64,000 nucleotides of DNA, taken from assembly GCA_032718475.1 (NCBI GenBank), contig JAUCBJ010005141.1, forward strand, positions 25,954 to 89,953, in the 5' to 3' direction. This DNA is from Nemertoderma westbladi. Lineage: Eukaryota; Xenacoelomorpha; Nemertodermatida; Nemertodermatidae. The notes under the pieces were generated by a model, which was not told where the DNA came from, made no database searches, and saw nothing but the letters and a program-made list of their open reading frames with translations. Position 1 is the first letter of the stretch; every line of letters starts with the position of its first letter. Shown one piece after another: positions 36,141-47,814 of the stretch. Made by a program: the position numbers and the translations under genes.

Positions 36141-39100
36141 AATAAACGGAAAGAAAGAAAGGCGGAAAGAAAGGCGGCAGAGGCAGAGGCAGAGGCAGAA
36201 GCGGAAAGAAAAGTGGCAGCGGCAGCGGCCGAAGCGGAAAGAAAGGCGGCAGTGACAGCGGCAGAGGCAGTAGCAGAAGCAGAACGGAGAGCTTCTGAAG
36301 AAACCACCCAATTAGAATTGGAAAACATTCAGGAGAATCAAGACTGCATAAATAAACAGTTAACAGCTAGTAATATGCAGATGATGAATCGATCTACTCC
36401 CAAAAGACAGGGATATACATCATCTGAGGAAGGCGATACCACCGATACTGAAGGCAGAGGAAATAGATCTCGTCTAAGCAGACGTAGAAGAACATCCCAC
36501 CGTCAGAAATTGCCTGATCTGCCCCCAGCTGTTAGAAGGCAACTAAATAACACAGATTTAGGTAGTACAGAACCCACAGACCAAATAATTAAAATAGAAA
36601 GACTCCCTACTATAGTAGATGAGCCTGAAATAATTAGGCCTGTTCTTGAAATCACCCCTTCGGTGATAGAGACACCTGTGCTCCCAGAACCCACCTTTAA
36701 ATTCCTTTTACACAGCACCAAATTATCTGTGCCTAGAGGAACAGCCCCTGAAGCAGTGTCGGTCCTGGACTCCGAGCGAAATATAAAGGATATATCGCCC
36801 GTAGTCCCTCGTCTGCCCGCTACGACGTTGGCGGATCCCGCTTCGGCGGTTGATTGGGTAGACGAGAGACGGGGGGGGATGGACATTCTCCTCGGAGAGA
36901 TGAAGGAGAATCGAGTGCGCTCCTCCCAACAGGTCCGAGAGTTAGAAGGGACTGTTAAACAGTTAAAGGGAACCGTAAAGGAAAGTAGGTTAGAGTTGCA
37001 AGAAGTGCAACAAAGTATTGCGCTAGAACGCGATAAATTAGTAAATTTACAAAAGGGTATACCACCACCTTCGGTAACAATGTGTCAACCTGTTAGGTCT
37101 GAAGTATCTCATGCGCAAGGTGTGGAGCCTACACGCATATATACTGCTAGCGAAGTAGAAACTCCTATAGTGAACCCTATTAAGGGTAATTATAGACCTG
37201 TTGATAATGATATTCCCTATAGACCTGATCATAATCCGAGAAATTTATATACCGATAACTCGATATTAAATAACACGATGGCCCAAGAAAGTTTTACCCG
37301 TCAAATGGCTAGAACCGAAGCCCGGCAAGCGGTAAAGGTGGGAGAGATTGTCAAGTTCAATGGAGATGAGATGAAATGGTTACCTTTTAATGGATATTAC
37401 AAAGATAACATACAGAACTCTGTGCTATCTAATGGAGAGAAACTTAGATTCCTCATGGAGTGCTTGGAAGGATCTCCCAAGTTAATGGCGTTAAAGTTTA
37501 TTGGACATCCAGACAGATTAAGACAAGTTTGGGATACACTAAACATCAGGTATGGTAATAGGAATAACATAGCTAAATATTTGTATGCAAAATTAGTAGC
37601 GCCCCGAAAGTTCATTAGCAGCGGGATAATAGAGTTTTCCGATGAGATTCAGGAGATCTGTAGACAATTAGATTGGTTAGGTAAGTCTCATGAATATCAG
37701 AGTTCTATGGTTATTGGAGCCGTGGCCTCTACTTTACCGAAGGGTGGAGTAGGTACCCACTGGGATAAGAAAGTGTTGTACATGATGGAACAACAACGAC
37801 GAGACCCTACCATGGCTGATCTTATGTCATTCTTAGATGGAGAAGTGAAATTACAGCTCCTAAAACAGTCCAGAGAGAAGACACCGGAAAACAAGGTAAG
37901 TGAGAAACCCGTCTCTAGGAGAAAGGTAACACCAGTGTGTTATACAGACGACGGCGAAAGCCAGACTTCTCAAGGAGAGGATAGCGGGAAAGACACTGAA
38001 AGATCTTATTATGTCAATAAAATGCCTAAAGACCAGGGAAGTAAATTCAAGTCTCGAACCAATGACAGGAGAGAACAGGTAAGAAAAACTCCTCCTACGT
38101 CTCCCAAGAGAATTCAGGTGAGAAAGCCCGAAGAAAGAACGAGTGTGCACAATGTTATTCAAAATAAGGTAAGTAACATCAAACCGAAATGTGCGCTATG
38201 TGACGGGACTCACCGCTTGAATATGTGTGATGAATTCCTGAAGAAATCATTAACGGAGAGACGGGAAGTCATGTGGGATAAGCGGTTGTGTTATAATTGC
38301 CTCAGACAAGGATACCAACGGCGAACCTGTTACTCCGACACAAGGTGTGCAAAGTGCGGTGCGAAACATCATATCTTGTTGCACACTGAATTCGAGCGAA
38401 ATAGTCCGAGTCAGGTAAGTGATTCCGAACTACATGTCCAATTCAGTGATGTGAACGACACTGATCAATCTGAGATGGAAGGATTCTATACGGACGAGTT
38501 CTCCGATGAAAACGAATCCTGTTACATGATAAATACCGCAGTGTATCGAGCACTCATGTATGAAAAAGATACAGACAGCGACCTCACTCTAACTACTTCT
38601 GATCGACAACCATCTTGGAAAGCGCCAACTTCCAATGTAGGAATCCGAGAATTTCCTGTAGTACAGGTAAGGGTCCACGGACCTAAAAGGAGTTATGTAG
38701 TGAACGCCCTCCTTGACTCCGGTAGTACAGGAACATTCATCGACAAAGAACTAGCCGAAGACATCTTTGTTGGACAACCAAAGTTCCGAACTAAGCTAAA
38801 CATGTCAGGAATTATGCAGGTTTGGAAATCTACAGTAATAGCGGATTATTATGTAGGTGCGTTGTCCACTCCCCAGGATGAACTAGGAGAACATAGTATA
38901 AGGTCAGTAAAAATGGTGGCGATAAAGAACTTCGCTACCACCCAAGTGGAACCTTATAACTGGGATGAGGACGATTTCACCCAGCAACTGGAAATACCTA
39001 GATTCAACACCGATTACCCTGGAGTGCAAATACTCATCGGTCAAAACGCGCATGAAGCGCTCGAGACATTGGAGAAACGGCCCGCTCAACCGCAACCATT

Positions 39101-39476
39101 ACAACCTTATGCGGGAAGAACTAGAGTGGGTTGGTACTTTACTGGCCCTTCCCGTAGAACTCTCATGGAAAGATTACCGAAAGATCAGGTATATCAAGTG
39201 CGAGAATGGGAAGTTGAGAACAGTGAGTTAGATGATCCAACTGAGGGAACTCCATACTCCTCAGACAACGACGATATACACCAACTCTTCGATGAGGAGA
39301 ATACAATCGATCTCCTTAAAGAAAACGAGACTTGGCAAAACCAAGTGAACTTATGTCAGCTCCTTCTTCCATCAGAACGAGATGAATATAACGACGAACT
39401 TAATGACATCATTGAACGTATAATGCCAAGACTCGGGATGAACACGCCGTACGATTCTTTACTCAAGAGGCTGTAG
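35949..39476 (+). pseudogene. chimeric B-Gag-protease frame (autonomous-type gag, copy 3)
   Basis: An open frame of about 1175 codons with no clear own start. Residues 1-65 are the Cys/His segment of gene B. From about 66 it is the Ala/Glu/Arg coiled coil of Gag (ERKAAEAEAEAE), then the linker, the Gag core (VGEIVKFNGDEMKW at about 461), zinc knuckles (first Cys at 748, with CYNCLRQGYQRRTC where the usual GH is GY, leaving that knuckle without its His) and the aspartic protease (DSGSTGTF, Asp at 923). After EGTPYSSDNDDI at about 1108 it continues into the segment before RT that copies 1 and 2 have lost. It ends at a frameshift near 39440, and a second frame change occurs before the RT frame. 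Confidence 0.88.
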
Positions 39477-39629
39477 AGCCCAACTCCTACGATAAGGCCC
39501 TATCGGTAGAAGAAGAAAGAGCCAAGCAGATCCAAGAGACAACTACACGTTTTCTTAAAGATCAAGGTAGATATGAGATCGGTCTTCCTTTCCTGAAAGC
39601 GAGAACCAAAGTTCATTAACAACTGACCC

Positions 39630-42233
39630 TTGGTGGAGAAAAGAATTGCTCAACTACATCGACGCCTTACGGCAAATTCTTCAGCTAAAGAAATGTATCA
39701 AACGCAGTTGAAGAAGTTTATTAGCAAGGGATATGCGGAGCTAGTACCGGAAGAAACACCTATAACTGAGAGAACGTATTATTTAACTCACCATTACGTT
39801 TCCAAACCCGGTAAACCAAACGAGGTACGAGTGGTGTTCGACGGCTCCGCCCTCTATATGGGTCAATCCCTTAATTCTGAATTGTTACCCGGACCCAACT
39901 TACTCCAATCATTGTTGGGAATACTTTTAAGATTAAGACAATATTCAATTGCTTTCGCCTCAGATATAGAAGGCATGTTCTTACAAGTCAAAGCGCTGGA
40001 TAGGGATCGAGATAGCCTACGATTTCTGTGGTGGCCTGAAGGAGACCTCAACCAGAAACCGGTGGAGTACTGGATGACCATCCAAGCTTTTGGGATAATC
40101 TCGAGCCCTTCAAACGCCTGTTCCGTGGTGCGCACCACCGCGGATGATAACCGAGACTCCTTCTCTAAAGAGGTGATCGACAATATCAAACGAGACATCT
40201 ACATGGACGATAATCTAAAGTCCCTTCCATCAGTCGAAGAAGCCATTGAGGTCGCTAAAGGAACGGTAGAGTGCTTAAAAAGAGGTGGATTTCGATTAAC
40301 TAAATTCACCAGCAACTCCCATGAGTTTCTGGAGTCGATCCCGGTAGAAGATCGAGGAGCAAAAGACCTGGATCTAATAAAGGATGATCTCCCAGAAACT
40401 AAGACCCTTGGTTTGAAATGGGACACAGAAAGAGATATCCTGTTTTTCCAACTAAAACAGCGAGATAATCCAGTTCGGACTAAACGGATTTGTTTAAGTA
40501 TCCTGAGCACTTATTTCGATCCATTGGGATTTATTAGCCCAGTTATATTGATTGCTCGGAGTTTAGTACAACAAATGTGGCTTGAAAACCACTCATGGGA
40601 CGATCCACTTAAGGGAGAATTATTAAAGAAGTGGATGAAATGGGAGGATTCTCTACCAGCCATCGAGAACTTTATAATTTCCCGTTCATATTTTGGTCAT
40701 GTTCTCCCTACGTATTCCTATCAACTCCATGTGTTTGGAGACGCCAGCGATATGGGAATAGGTATAGTAGCCTACCTAAGGGTGGAAACTCCAGACGGAA
40801 TCAAAGTCGCCTTGGTTACCTCTAAGGCATTGATAAACAACAAGTTGAAAGTTCCTCGAGCGGAGTTAAAAGCGGCTCTATACGCTACAGCCATCGGCCG
40901 GAATGTAACAGAACAAATCGACTATCCACTGGAGAAAACTGTCTATTGGACCGACGCTTTACTCGTGTTGGAGTATATAACCAATGAAGTCTGTCAGTTC
41001 AGCGTCTTCGTTACCAACAGAGTAGCTATTATACTCAGTCGCACAACGATGGATCAATGGAGACATTGCCCCGGAACGATTAACCCAGCAGACATCGCCT
41101 CCAGGGGAGCAACTCCACAAGAACTGGTAGATACTCCAGACTGGTTAGGTAGACCCGACTTCCTCTACAAAGAAGAAGAAGAATGGCCTCCTCATCTTAC
41201 TACCACAGAGATTAGACAGGCCAAGGGAGCGGAGAAAGTCAAACCTAAAACTAGGGCGAGTAAATCGAAGTTATTCAAACCTATGGTAGATCTGTCTGTA
41301 CTACATACTTCCGGAGACGACGCTTTGGATCAGAAACCCACAGCCACAAATAAACTTGTTGTGGAAATCCGTGAGAAGGATTGGAAATCTGGAATACCAG
41401 ACGTCTCGCAAGGACTCTCACCTCTTCTGCAGAGAGCGATACATCACTACAGTTCCTGGAATCGGCTCTGTAAGGCCGTTACATATTTAAAGAGATGTTT
41501 TCACCATCACTACTCTGGGATGAAGGCCAAAGGTGATACCGCTCCAATAACATCAGTGCAAGTCCATGTTATTAAAGATCTTCCCAAATATAAGATATCC
41601 GACAGGTTTCTGAAGGAGAAGATCAGTTATCAAGACCATGACGAAACCAACAAGCAGATGCTGAGACTCCTGCAATGCTATGAAGATTCCGATAAGTATT
41701 TCCTGTTGTTGAGAAATCCACAGATGCGCTTAAGAGATCGTTTCTCTAGCACAATGATAGATGGGTTGATACGTGTTGGAGGAAGATTAACGAATGCGCC
41801 ATTATCCTTTGACACTAAGTTCCCCATACTCATTAGAAATCTTGAAATACAAGTCAAGATGATTGTAGATGTTCACAGCAAACTTTATCATGCTGGTAGA
41901 GAACGAGTTCTTAGCGAAAGTCGAACTCGCTATTATTTTTATAAACCCCGTAGAGCTCTGAACCAACTTCTTAGGAACTGTATACCCTGTAGGAAAGCAT
42001 TCAGTAGGCCTTTAACACAGCGAGAGGCAGAATTACCTAGGGAACGAGTAAGCTTCTATGAGCCACCCTTTACTAATACCGGTGTAGATTTATTTGGCCC
42101 TATTGAAGTATATCGTGCTAGGACTATAGTCAAGAGATGGTGTGTAATCTTTGTTTGTATGACTTGTAGAGCCATCCATCTCGATATGGTGAACGATTTA
42201 TCTACCAACAGCTTTCTATTAAGCTTACGATGA
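39630..42233 (+). pseudogene. BEL/Pao reverse transcriptase, RNase H and first half of integrase (copy 3)
   Basis: Open for 867 codons as the continuation of copy 3; there is no ATG at the left edge because it is part of a polyprotein. RT: GYAELVPEE, VVFDGSA, ASDIEGMF and the catalytic YMDD at 40200-40211. RNase H: the first Asp in VFGDAS near 40740, Glu in PRAELKA, Asp in YWTDALL, then WRHCPGTINPADIASRG. Integrase: an HHCC zinc module (His in DVHSKLYHAG, Cys in NCIPC) and the first catalytic Asp in TGVDLFGP. A TGA at 42231-42233 stops the frame between the first and second catalytic Asp. This is the only RT/integrase region in the window. Confidence 0.93.
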
Positions 42234-42263
42234 CAGATCGCTCGCTTTGGCACTAGTAACACG

Positions 42264-43085
42264 ATGAGATCTGATAAGGGAACAAACTTCATTGGTGCCA
42301 ACAATGAAATCAAAGCTTACGTCAAAGATTGGAACCAAAGACAGGTCGACGATCAGCTACGAGTAACAGCGTCTAGCTGGACCTTCAACGCCGCCGACGC
42401 CCCTTGGTGGGGAGGAAGTTGGGAGAGATTAATAAGAAGTGTGAAGACAGCATTTCACTTTATAGTGCCTTGCCGCGCGTATCTCACCGACGAACTTTTG
42501 CGGACGTTAATGGAGGAAATCGCCGCCTATCTCAACGAGAGACCGCTTATGCCAGTCTCATCGAGTCCCGATTCCCTGGAAGCGCTAACACCCGCGCACT
42601 TCCTACTGAAGAAACCGGTAGCCATGCTCCCACAATCGGAAATCACAGACGGAGACGAATACTGCCGGCAAACTTGGCAACTTATGCAGTTGTTATCCCG
42701 TCGTTTTGCTGACCATTTCGAAAAACATTATCTGCCCACGCTACAACTTAGAACTAAGTGGTTTGCGCAGCAAGAAAACGTCAGCGCTGGAGACATGGTT
42801 CTTATTGTGGATGTAGATCTTCCACGTAAGCAGTGGCAGACAGGTCGTATAATCGAGACTCACATCTCGGATGACGGTTTGGTGCGATCGGTAGAACTCG
42901 TCGTCATGCGACGTAACTTCAAGAAACCGGGAATTGTCTTCGAGACACAGCAGCTCAATCGCCCAGTTGGTCGCTTATGTTTACTGGAAAGAGACAGAGA
43001 ACTCTCCGGAAACTATGGGAGGAAAGATACTCTTCCCACGACCACCTCCCTAATCCAACAAACATCTAGGGACTCCCCAACTTAA
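42264..43085 (+). pseudogene. integrase C-terminal half and polyprotein end (copy 3)
   Basis: Continues in the same frame after the TGA. MRSDKGTNFIGA carries the second catalytic Asp and WWGGSWERLI the Glu, so the DDE triad is complete apart from the intervening stop. A DUF5641-like C-terminal domain follows (FAQQENVSAGDMVLI, RKQWQTGRI). The final 55 residues (KPGIVFETQQLNRPVGRLC onward) are also the C-terminus of copies 1 and 2. Confidence 0.92.
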
Positions 43086-44120
43086 CAACGGCTGGAGTGG
43101 GTGTATGACTAGATTTTATATTCGTTTTATTCTTTTATATTTATGTATGTATTATTATGTAATTTTATTTTAATCGTTTTATTTAATTTTATTTAGTAGC
43201 ATGTTATTTTAGCGATTATTTAGTAGATTAGTGCAATAGATTCGCGTTTATTACGTAATTACTTATATATATATTTAGTGCGACGGCGAGAAACAATTCT
43301 TTTTCTCTTTCCTTACTGTCCGTATTAGATTATAAATACGTGACTACAGTAAGATGAAATATCCGTGCTTATTAAAGTACAATAAAGCCACTACTATATT
43401 CAAGTATTATTGGTAGGCAGAGTATTAGGAATGCAAAGTTCAGATCCTCGTGTCTCGGCTAAACCAAGATCTGGGTAGACCTTGGAAACGACTTGCCTCT
43501 TCACACTGACATTGCTTCGTGCGATATTGCTCTCATACCGTATATTAAATAATACATATAGTAGCGTGATGTCCCCTTTAATAGTAGCGTAAAACACAAA
43601 AATAAATCTGTTAAACCCTTTGACCATTGCAATTCTAGTCGATTAAGATATCGTAGCACCCTCCGATATACTTGAAAGACAAAATTCTAGAATCAGTGGT
43701 TAACGTCCCCAGACAAGTTCTGGAATAAACTGGTGCCCATCCTAAATATTAATTATTAATATTTACAAAATCTGTCAAATATCAGATCCTTTAAAATTCT
43801 AGTCGATTAAGGTATCGTAGCACTTACCGATACTCTTAAAAGGACAAAATTCCTAGAATCTAGGATCCCAGTTCCCAGATATGCTCTGGAATAAAATTAC
43901 GTCTATTTAACATTAAATAATAAAATTTACGGGAATAAATTTAAATTCATATATTTCAATGAATTTAATAAATTGTCATTTTATACAATTCATAACATTC
44001 CCAAAATTCCATTAATTAATAGATCATGGGAGCGGAGATTCACTCTATTAAGTGTATTTGTGTGCGAGAATCTCCAATGTATAGTCAATAGCCAATAAAA
44101 TTCATAGAATCATGTATAAA
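43086..44120 (+). other. non-coding block between pol and gene B (copy 3)
   Basis: Homologous to 21645-22749: AATAAA at 43381-43386, 229-bp-type direct repeats, gggagcgg at 44028-44035 and the inverted repeat ggagattc / gaatctcc directly after it. It is conserved between autonomous and non-autonomous copies, so it is probably functional RNA or DNA. Confidence 0.7.
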
Positions 44121-44715
44121 GGGGATATTGACCACTAAAGAATTACTATTAAATAGCATCCCAGATCTGTATGCATGAGAATTACCCTAATTCTACCGCT
44201 AGCTTTCCATAATGTCACCATGGCAACAACCACGCTAGAATTAGAAGTGAGTTAAAAGAACAATAGAAGGCTTGCCCCATTGAATAGCATAGTGAATAAA
44301 TAGCGCACTGCTAGTATCCAAGGATACATAATAAACAAAGTGACATTCTGGAAGGTACTGACTAACGGACAAATGGCCCGAATGTGTGCAGTTTGTGGCA
44401 GTTGTGTTGAATTTGTGCGTTTGTAGGCGAATGTTACTACTAAGGTGTGTTTACAGTAGCGAGTCGCAATTGTGAAAGTAGCCCTAACTCTCCAGAAAGA
44501 ACCTGAAGTACATCTAAGCCTTTGGGACGGACAGTGGAGTGACTTGTGCCGGTTATCGTTGTCGTTGTGTAGCTACATCGTTGGCGAAAGCACAGCGACG
44601 ACGGTACATCGGCGCTGAGGATCTTACACTGTCCGGGGGCAAAAGAGGGGTAGGCAGCGACGCCCGCTAGCCTAATATATAAACTCATTATAATATTGAT
44701 AAACTCATAGCAGAT
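44121..44715 (+). other. leader of gene B (full-length copy)
   Basis: About 0.6 kb. The inverted pair ctaattcta / tagaattag is at 44187-44195 and 44236-44244. Near 44438 tactaaggtgtgtttacag looks like a branch point plus 3' splice acceptor ending at 44456, about 260 nt before the B ATG. Both are kept in the other two copies. Confidence 0.55.
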
Positions 44716-46562
44716 ATGACTGAGTTGATAGAAGATGATCTTGGTATCAGGGAGCGATATACTCTACCTTTACAAGCGTTTGTCGATAGCTTGATACGCG
44801 GCGACGCTGGTCCAACTACTACGGAGGATGATGGTTGTTATATCGAACCGCCAATGTCCCCGGAGCAACTTACGCGTGAATTGGATTATAGAAAGTTCAC
44901 CGCTCATTACACGCATCGTAATGGTACGTATATGGACTTCTTAACTACCGGCCATCCTATCGATTTACACGATACGGACGATGTGGATACCGAAAGGGAA
45001 ATGGTTTTATTTAAATATCATACCCAGCGGAGTCGGAACGATAAACCAAGAATAGAACACGAGAACTCTATTCGAAACAGACTCGAAAGGGAAGACGTTG
45101 AAGAGCCGGATAAACGCAGCGACTTCAACGATTATCTGGAATTCTTGAGAGAGACATACCTCAATATTGCCAGTCAACAAAATCTCGAAACTCGATATCC
45201 TCAAGGTATACATCATGATCCTATGATAGAACTCAAACGACTCTATTTCACTATGATGTATCTTACCGCCGATCGACCGCTACCTGTTGTCCCAGATAGC
45301 TTCGAACAGATGGAGGAATATTGTAAAACTGGAGAACGATCACCCGCGTTTCCTCTGCAGGACGTGCGTCTTTGGTATTACTGCGACGAATGTCCTAGAC
45401 CCAATCAGCAGACGGAAAGACATAAACATCCGCGGAGACGTTGCGCTAAACACAGTTTTACACGATATACTTATGGGAGTTTCGAGCGAAACCTGTTCGA
45501 CGTATCCCCTACGGTCGCTCGACTCAAACGATCCTTGAACAAAGAACAAACCGATGATCAGAGTTCCGGAATACTCGGTCAGACCTCATTCCCTAGTTAG
45601 ACCTCAGACTCTTGATCCTAATAGTATCACAGATCCTCCCGAACTGTACTCACTGTTCAAAGATCTAGTGTTACCCGAACAGTTAGTCGGTGGCACTCCG
45701 GTTATGGGCTCCCTAGATATTCGCCCATCTTACCTAGCCGGATTGGGACGCGGACATCTAATATCGCCATTCAACCATATCATCGTCCCGGTTTAACCCG
45801 ATACAACCTGTCACCGAGGTGGAGGAGAGAGTTGTACGAAACTCGTTGGACACTATTCGTCAAAAGAATAGTCCAATAATGGAGGGGGTTGGGGAGCTAT
45901 TTTTTTTCGTTTGCCTCAAAAAATATAATTTTAAAGTTATATAAAAATATCCCGGTAACACAACCATCATTTTTTGGTGCCAATATGGTGGGACGAAAAA
46001 TACAAATTGGATGATTGGGAGGTAATATTTTATTGTACCGGTAAATCATTAGTTGATTATACCATAGAATTATCGTCGTTCGATCAGGAAATCCAGAATC
46101 TCTAAGAAGATATCGAACTTGGGCGACCCTACTCTCTAAAAGAGTTTTAGACGAATGCTTCCAACGACAAGCGGAGGAAAATCAGCTCGAGGAGAAGCAT
46201 ATCGATTCCTATAGAGCCCGAGAACGCGAGTTGAAAAGAATCATCAAACCGAGGAAATTCTCATTACTCATGGTCCACCTACCGCTATCGTTCAGACGAC
46301 TCGTCAGGGACCAGCAGGAGCCGCTGTCCTAAAACGCGCTCTAAAGGCCGTTAGACCTCGCTCCACTGAGGTTGATATCGATCAACCAGGTACCTCGACC
46401 GGCGGATACACCGACCGTAATCCTAAACCTTCCGATGCAATTGTATTGCACCCTTCACCCAGGAGTTATAGCCCTCCTAGTAAAGTGGCTCGCCCCAAAG
46501 AAAAAAGGACTCTTGCTAGCCTCAAAAAACTGCGTAAACGCCGTCCGCGCAAGAAAGACTAA
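44716..46562 (+). pseudogene. gene B, best copy: extra 3' gene of unknown function
   Basis: It lies between pol and the 3' LTR, the place where Env would be. From ATG 44716 (MTELIEDDLGIRERY) it is open for 294 codons. A Cys/His cluster (C223, C226, H236, H238, C243 in a WYYCDEC context) suggests metal binding. A 7-nt tandem duplication near 45539-45552 shifts the frame; the coding pattern continues as IRVPEYSV...YSLFKDLVLPEQL...PSYLAGLGRGH to TAA at 45794, then in the +1 frame as NPIQPVTEVEERVVRN. A non-matching AT-rich stretch (about 45865-46075) follows, then a charged helix (EENQLEEKHI), GPAGAAVLKRALKAVRP and a basic tail SLKKLRKRRPRKKD ending at 46562. No signal peptide or membrane segment is seen, which argues against Env. 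I recognise no family. Confidence 0.75.
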
Positions 46563-46631
46563 CTGTTTAAGTATTTTTATATTTTAGAAACTGTGATTTT
46601 TTATATTTTATAGAATTAAATCCCATTTTCT

Positions 46632-46639
46632 GGGAGTGG
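46632..46639 (+). other. polypurine tract, outer element
   Basis: gggagtgg directly before the 3' LTR, preceded by the small inverted repeat tccca / tggga also seen in the inner element. Confidence 0.8.
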
Positions 46640-47814
46640 TGTAAAGGCTTTTGCGGATCTAGCTAGTCATTTTCCCCGCAAAGTACTCTGTAGGTGTTTT
46701 AGCGGACATAAAAAGCCGTTTCCTTACTGTACAGGTGTTTTAGTGGACATAAAAAGCCATTTCTTCTGTATGTGTACTTTAGCGGACATAACTAGCGGTT
46801 TTATGTTGCAATACGCCAAAATACTCTTGATACAGTGTAGTTCAGATGACGACATGTATCAGCTGATATGTCCACGAATAACTTTTCTTTGTTCTTTGTT
46901 CGGCTCGACCAATCAGAGCGATTTTCGTTTTATTTGCACAGAAGCCTCCGGGAAATCGCGCAATGCATTATGGTCTTTGTTTACCTTTTTTCCTGATGCC
47001 AGAACATCGGCTGTGGAATTATTCTGTGTTTCAGACTTTAGCCAAACATTAGAACGGCTTTGATCATAGAAACGTATAACTGTTATTCTATCTACCACTT
47101 ATCATATCATACTATACATACCTTTCACCGCATTATTTTACTGCTATTTACTGTCGGTTATTAAGTGTTATCATTTGATGGATATGTTGTTATATTTGGA
47201 GAATATCGATAAATAATCAGAAAACCCCAATCTTCTTGATATACTGAAGGTTAGAGAGACCGGTTACATATAGCAATTGCGACTCACATTATATTGGTTT
47301 TGGAGTGAATTGAATGCTATTTCATGGACCCTACATGTGTCAGTTGCTGTTCTCCTTATATATGATTAAAATTAGTAAAGGTCGGCAGATCAGTGTGCAG
47401 CAGTGTGCGGTAGTGTGCATGAGTGTGATAGATAACAAAGCATTTCCTAAAGAATGCGCCTTATACGTAAATCATAAGCCATCCCGTTGTGTTTAGTGTA
47501 AGTCATAACTCTGTTTACATACTTAGAGCGCCACGTCCTAAAGGAACTGTTAATATTTCCCGAAAGTGAATAATATTTGTGAGAGATATTATAATAACGA
47601 TCAATCGAATAGTACAGTAGGCCTACACCGCAATAAGGTCAGAGCATCCGAATCCAGTCTCCCTTAACCGTGGGTGAATGATCGCGCATAGGCTGGCTTC
47701 GGCTAATGTAGCTTTATGTGTATCAAATACTTGTTATAGGCTAAAGTCGATTTATAACCTAGAAGACACCTAAATTTGGCAGGTTAAACTGCTAAAGGTC
47801 TAAAAGCGCGAACA
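46640..47814 (+). repeat. 3' LTR of outer element
   Basis: 1175 bp, about 98.8 percent identical by eye to 12293-13467, TG...CA ends, CCAAT box at 46909-46913. It is followed directly by gtcca and the satellite. Confidence 0.95.

Larger units (their letters stand above)
12293..47814 (+). mobile_element. outer composite BEL/Pao-type LTR retrotransposon
   Basis: A 35,522-bp insertion in a 35-bp satellite, flanked by gtcca duplications and by two directly repeated 1175-bp LTRs that begin TG and end CA. Without the nested inner element (22755-34885 plus its 5-bp duplication) it would be about 23.4 kb. The internal part contains two gag/pol regions and two copies of a 3' gene 'B'. The first half (gag at 15380, B at 35483) is of a deleted, non-autonomous type; the second half (36141-46562) is of the full-length type. 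The two halves join at about 36141-36150. By eye the LTRs differ at about 14-15 of 1175 positions. Confidence 0.92.

Noticed and set aside
39275-41050. Spliced introns as the explanation for the missing RT-RNase H and integrase in copies 1 and 2
   Set aside because: The first gap has no GT/AG at its edges, and at the second the possible gt...ag pair does not reproduce the junction seen in the short copies.
44716-45600. Gene B as an envelope glycoprotein
   Set aside because: No signal peptide, membrane anchor or cysteine-rich ectodomain is visible, and the C-terminus is highly basic.
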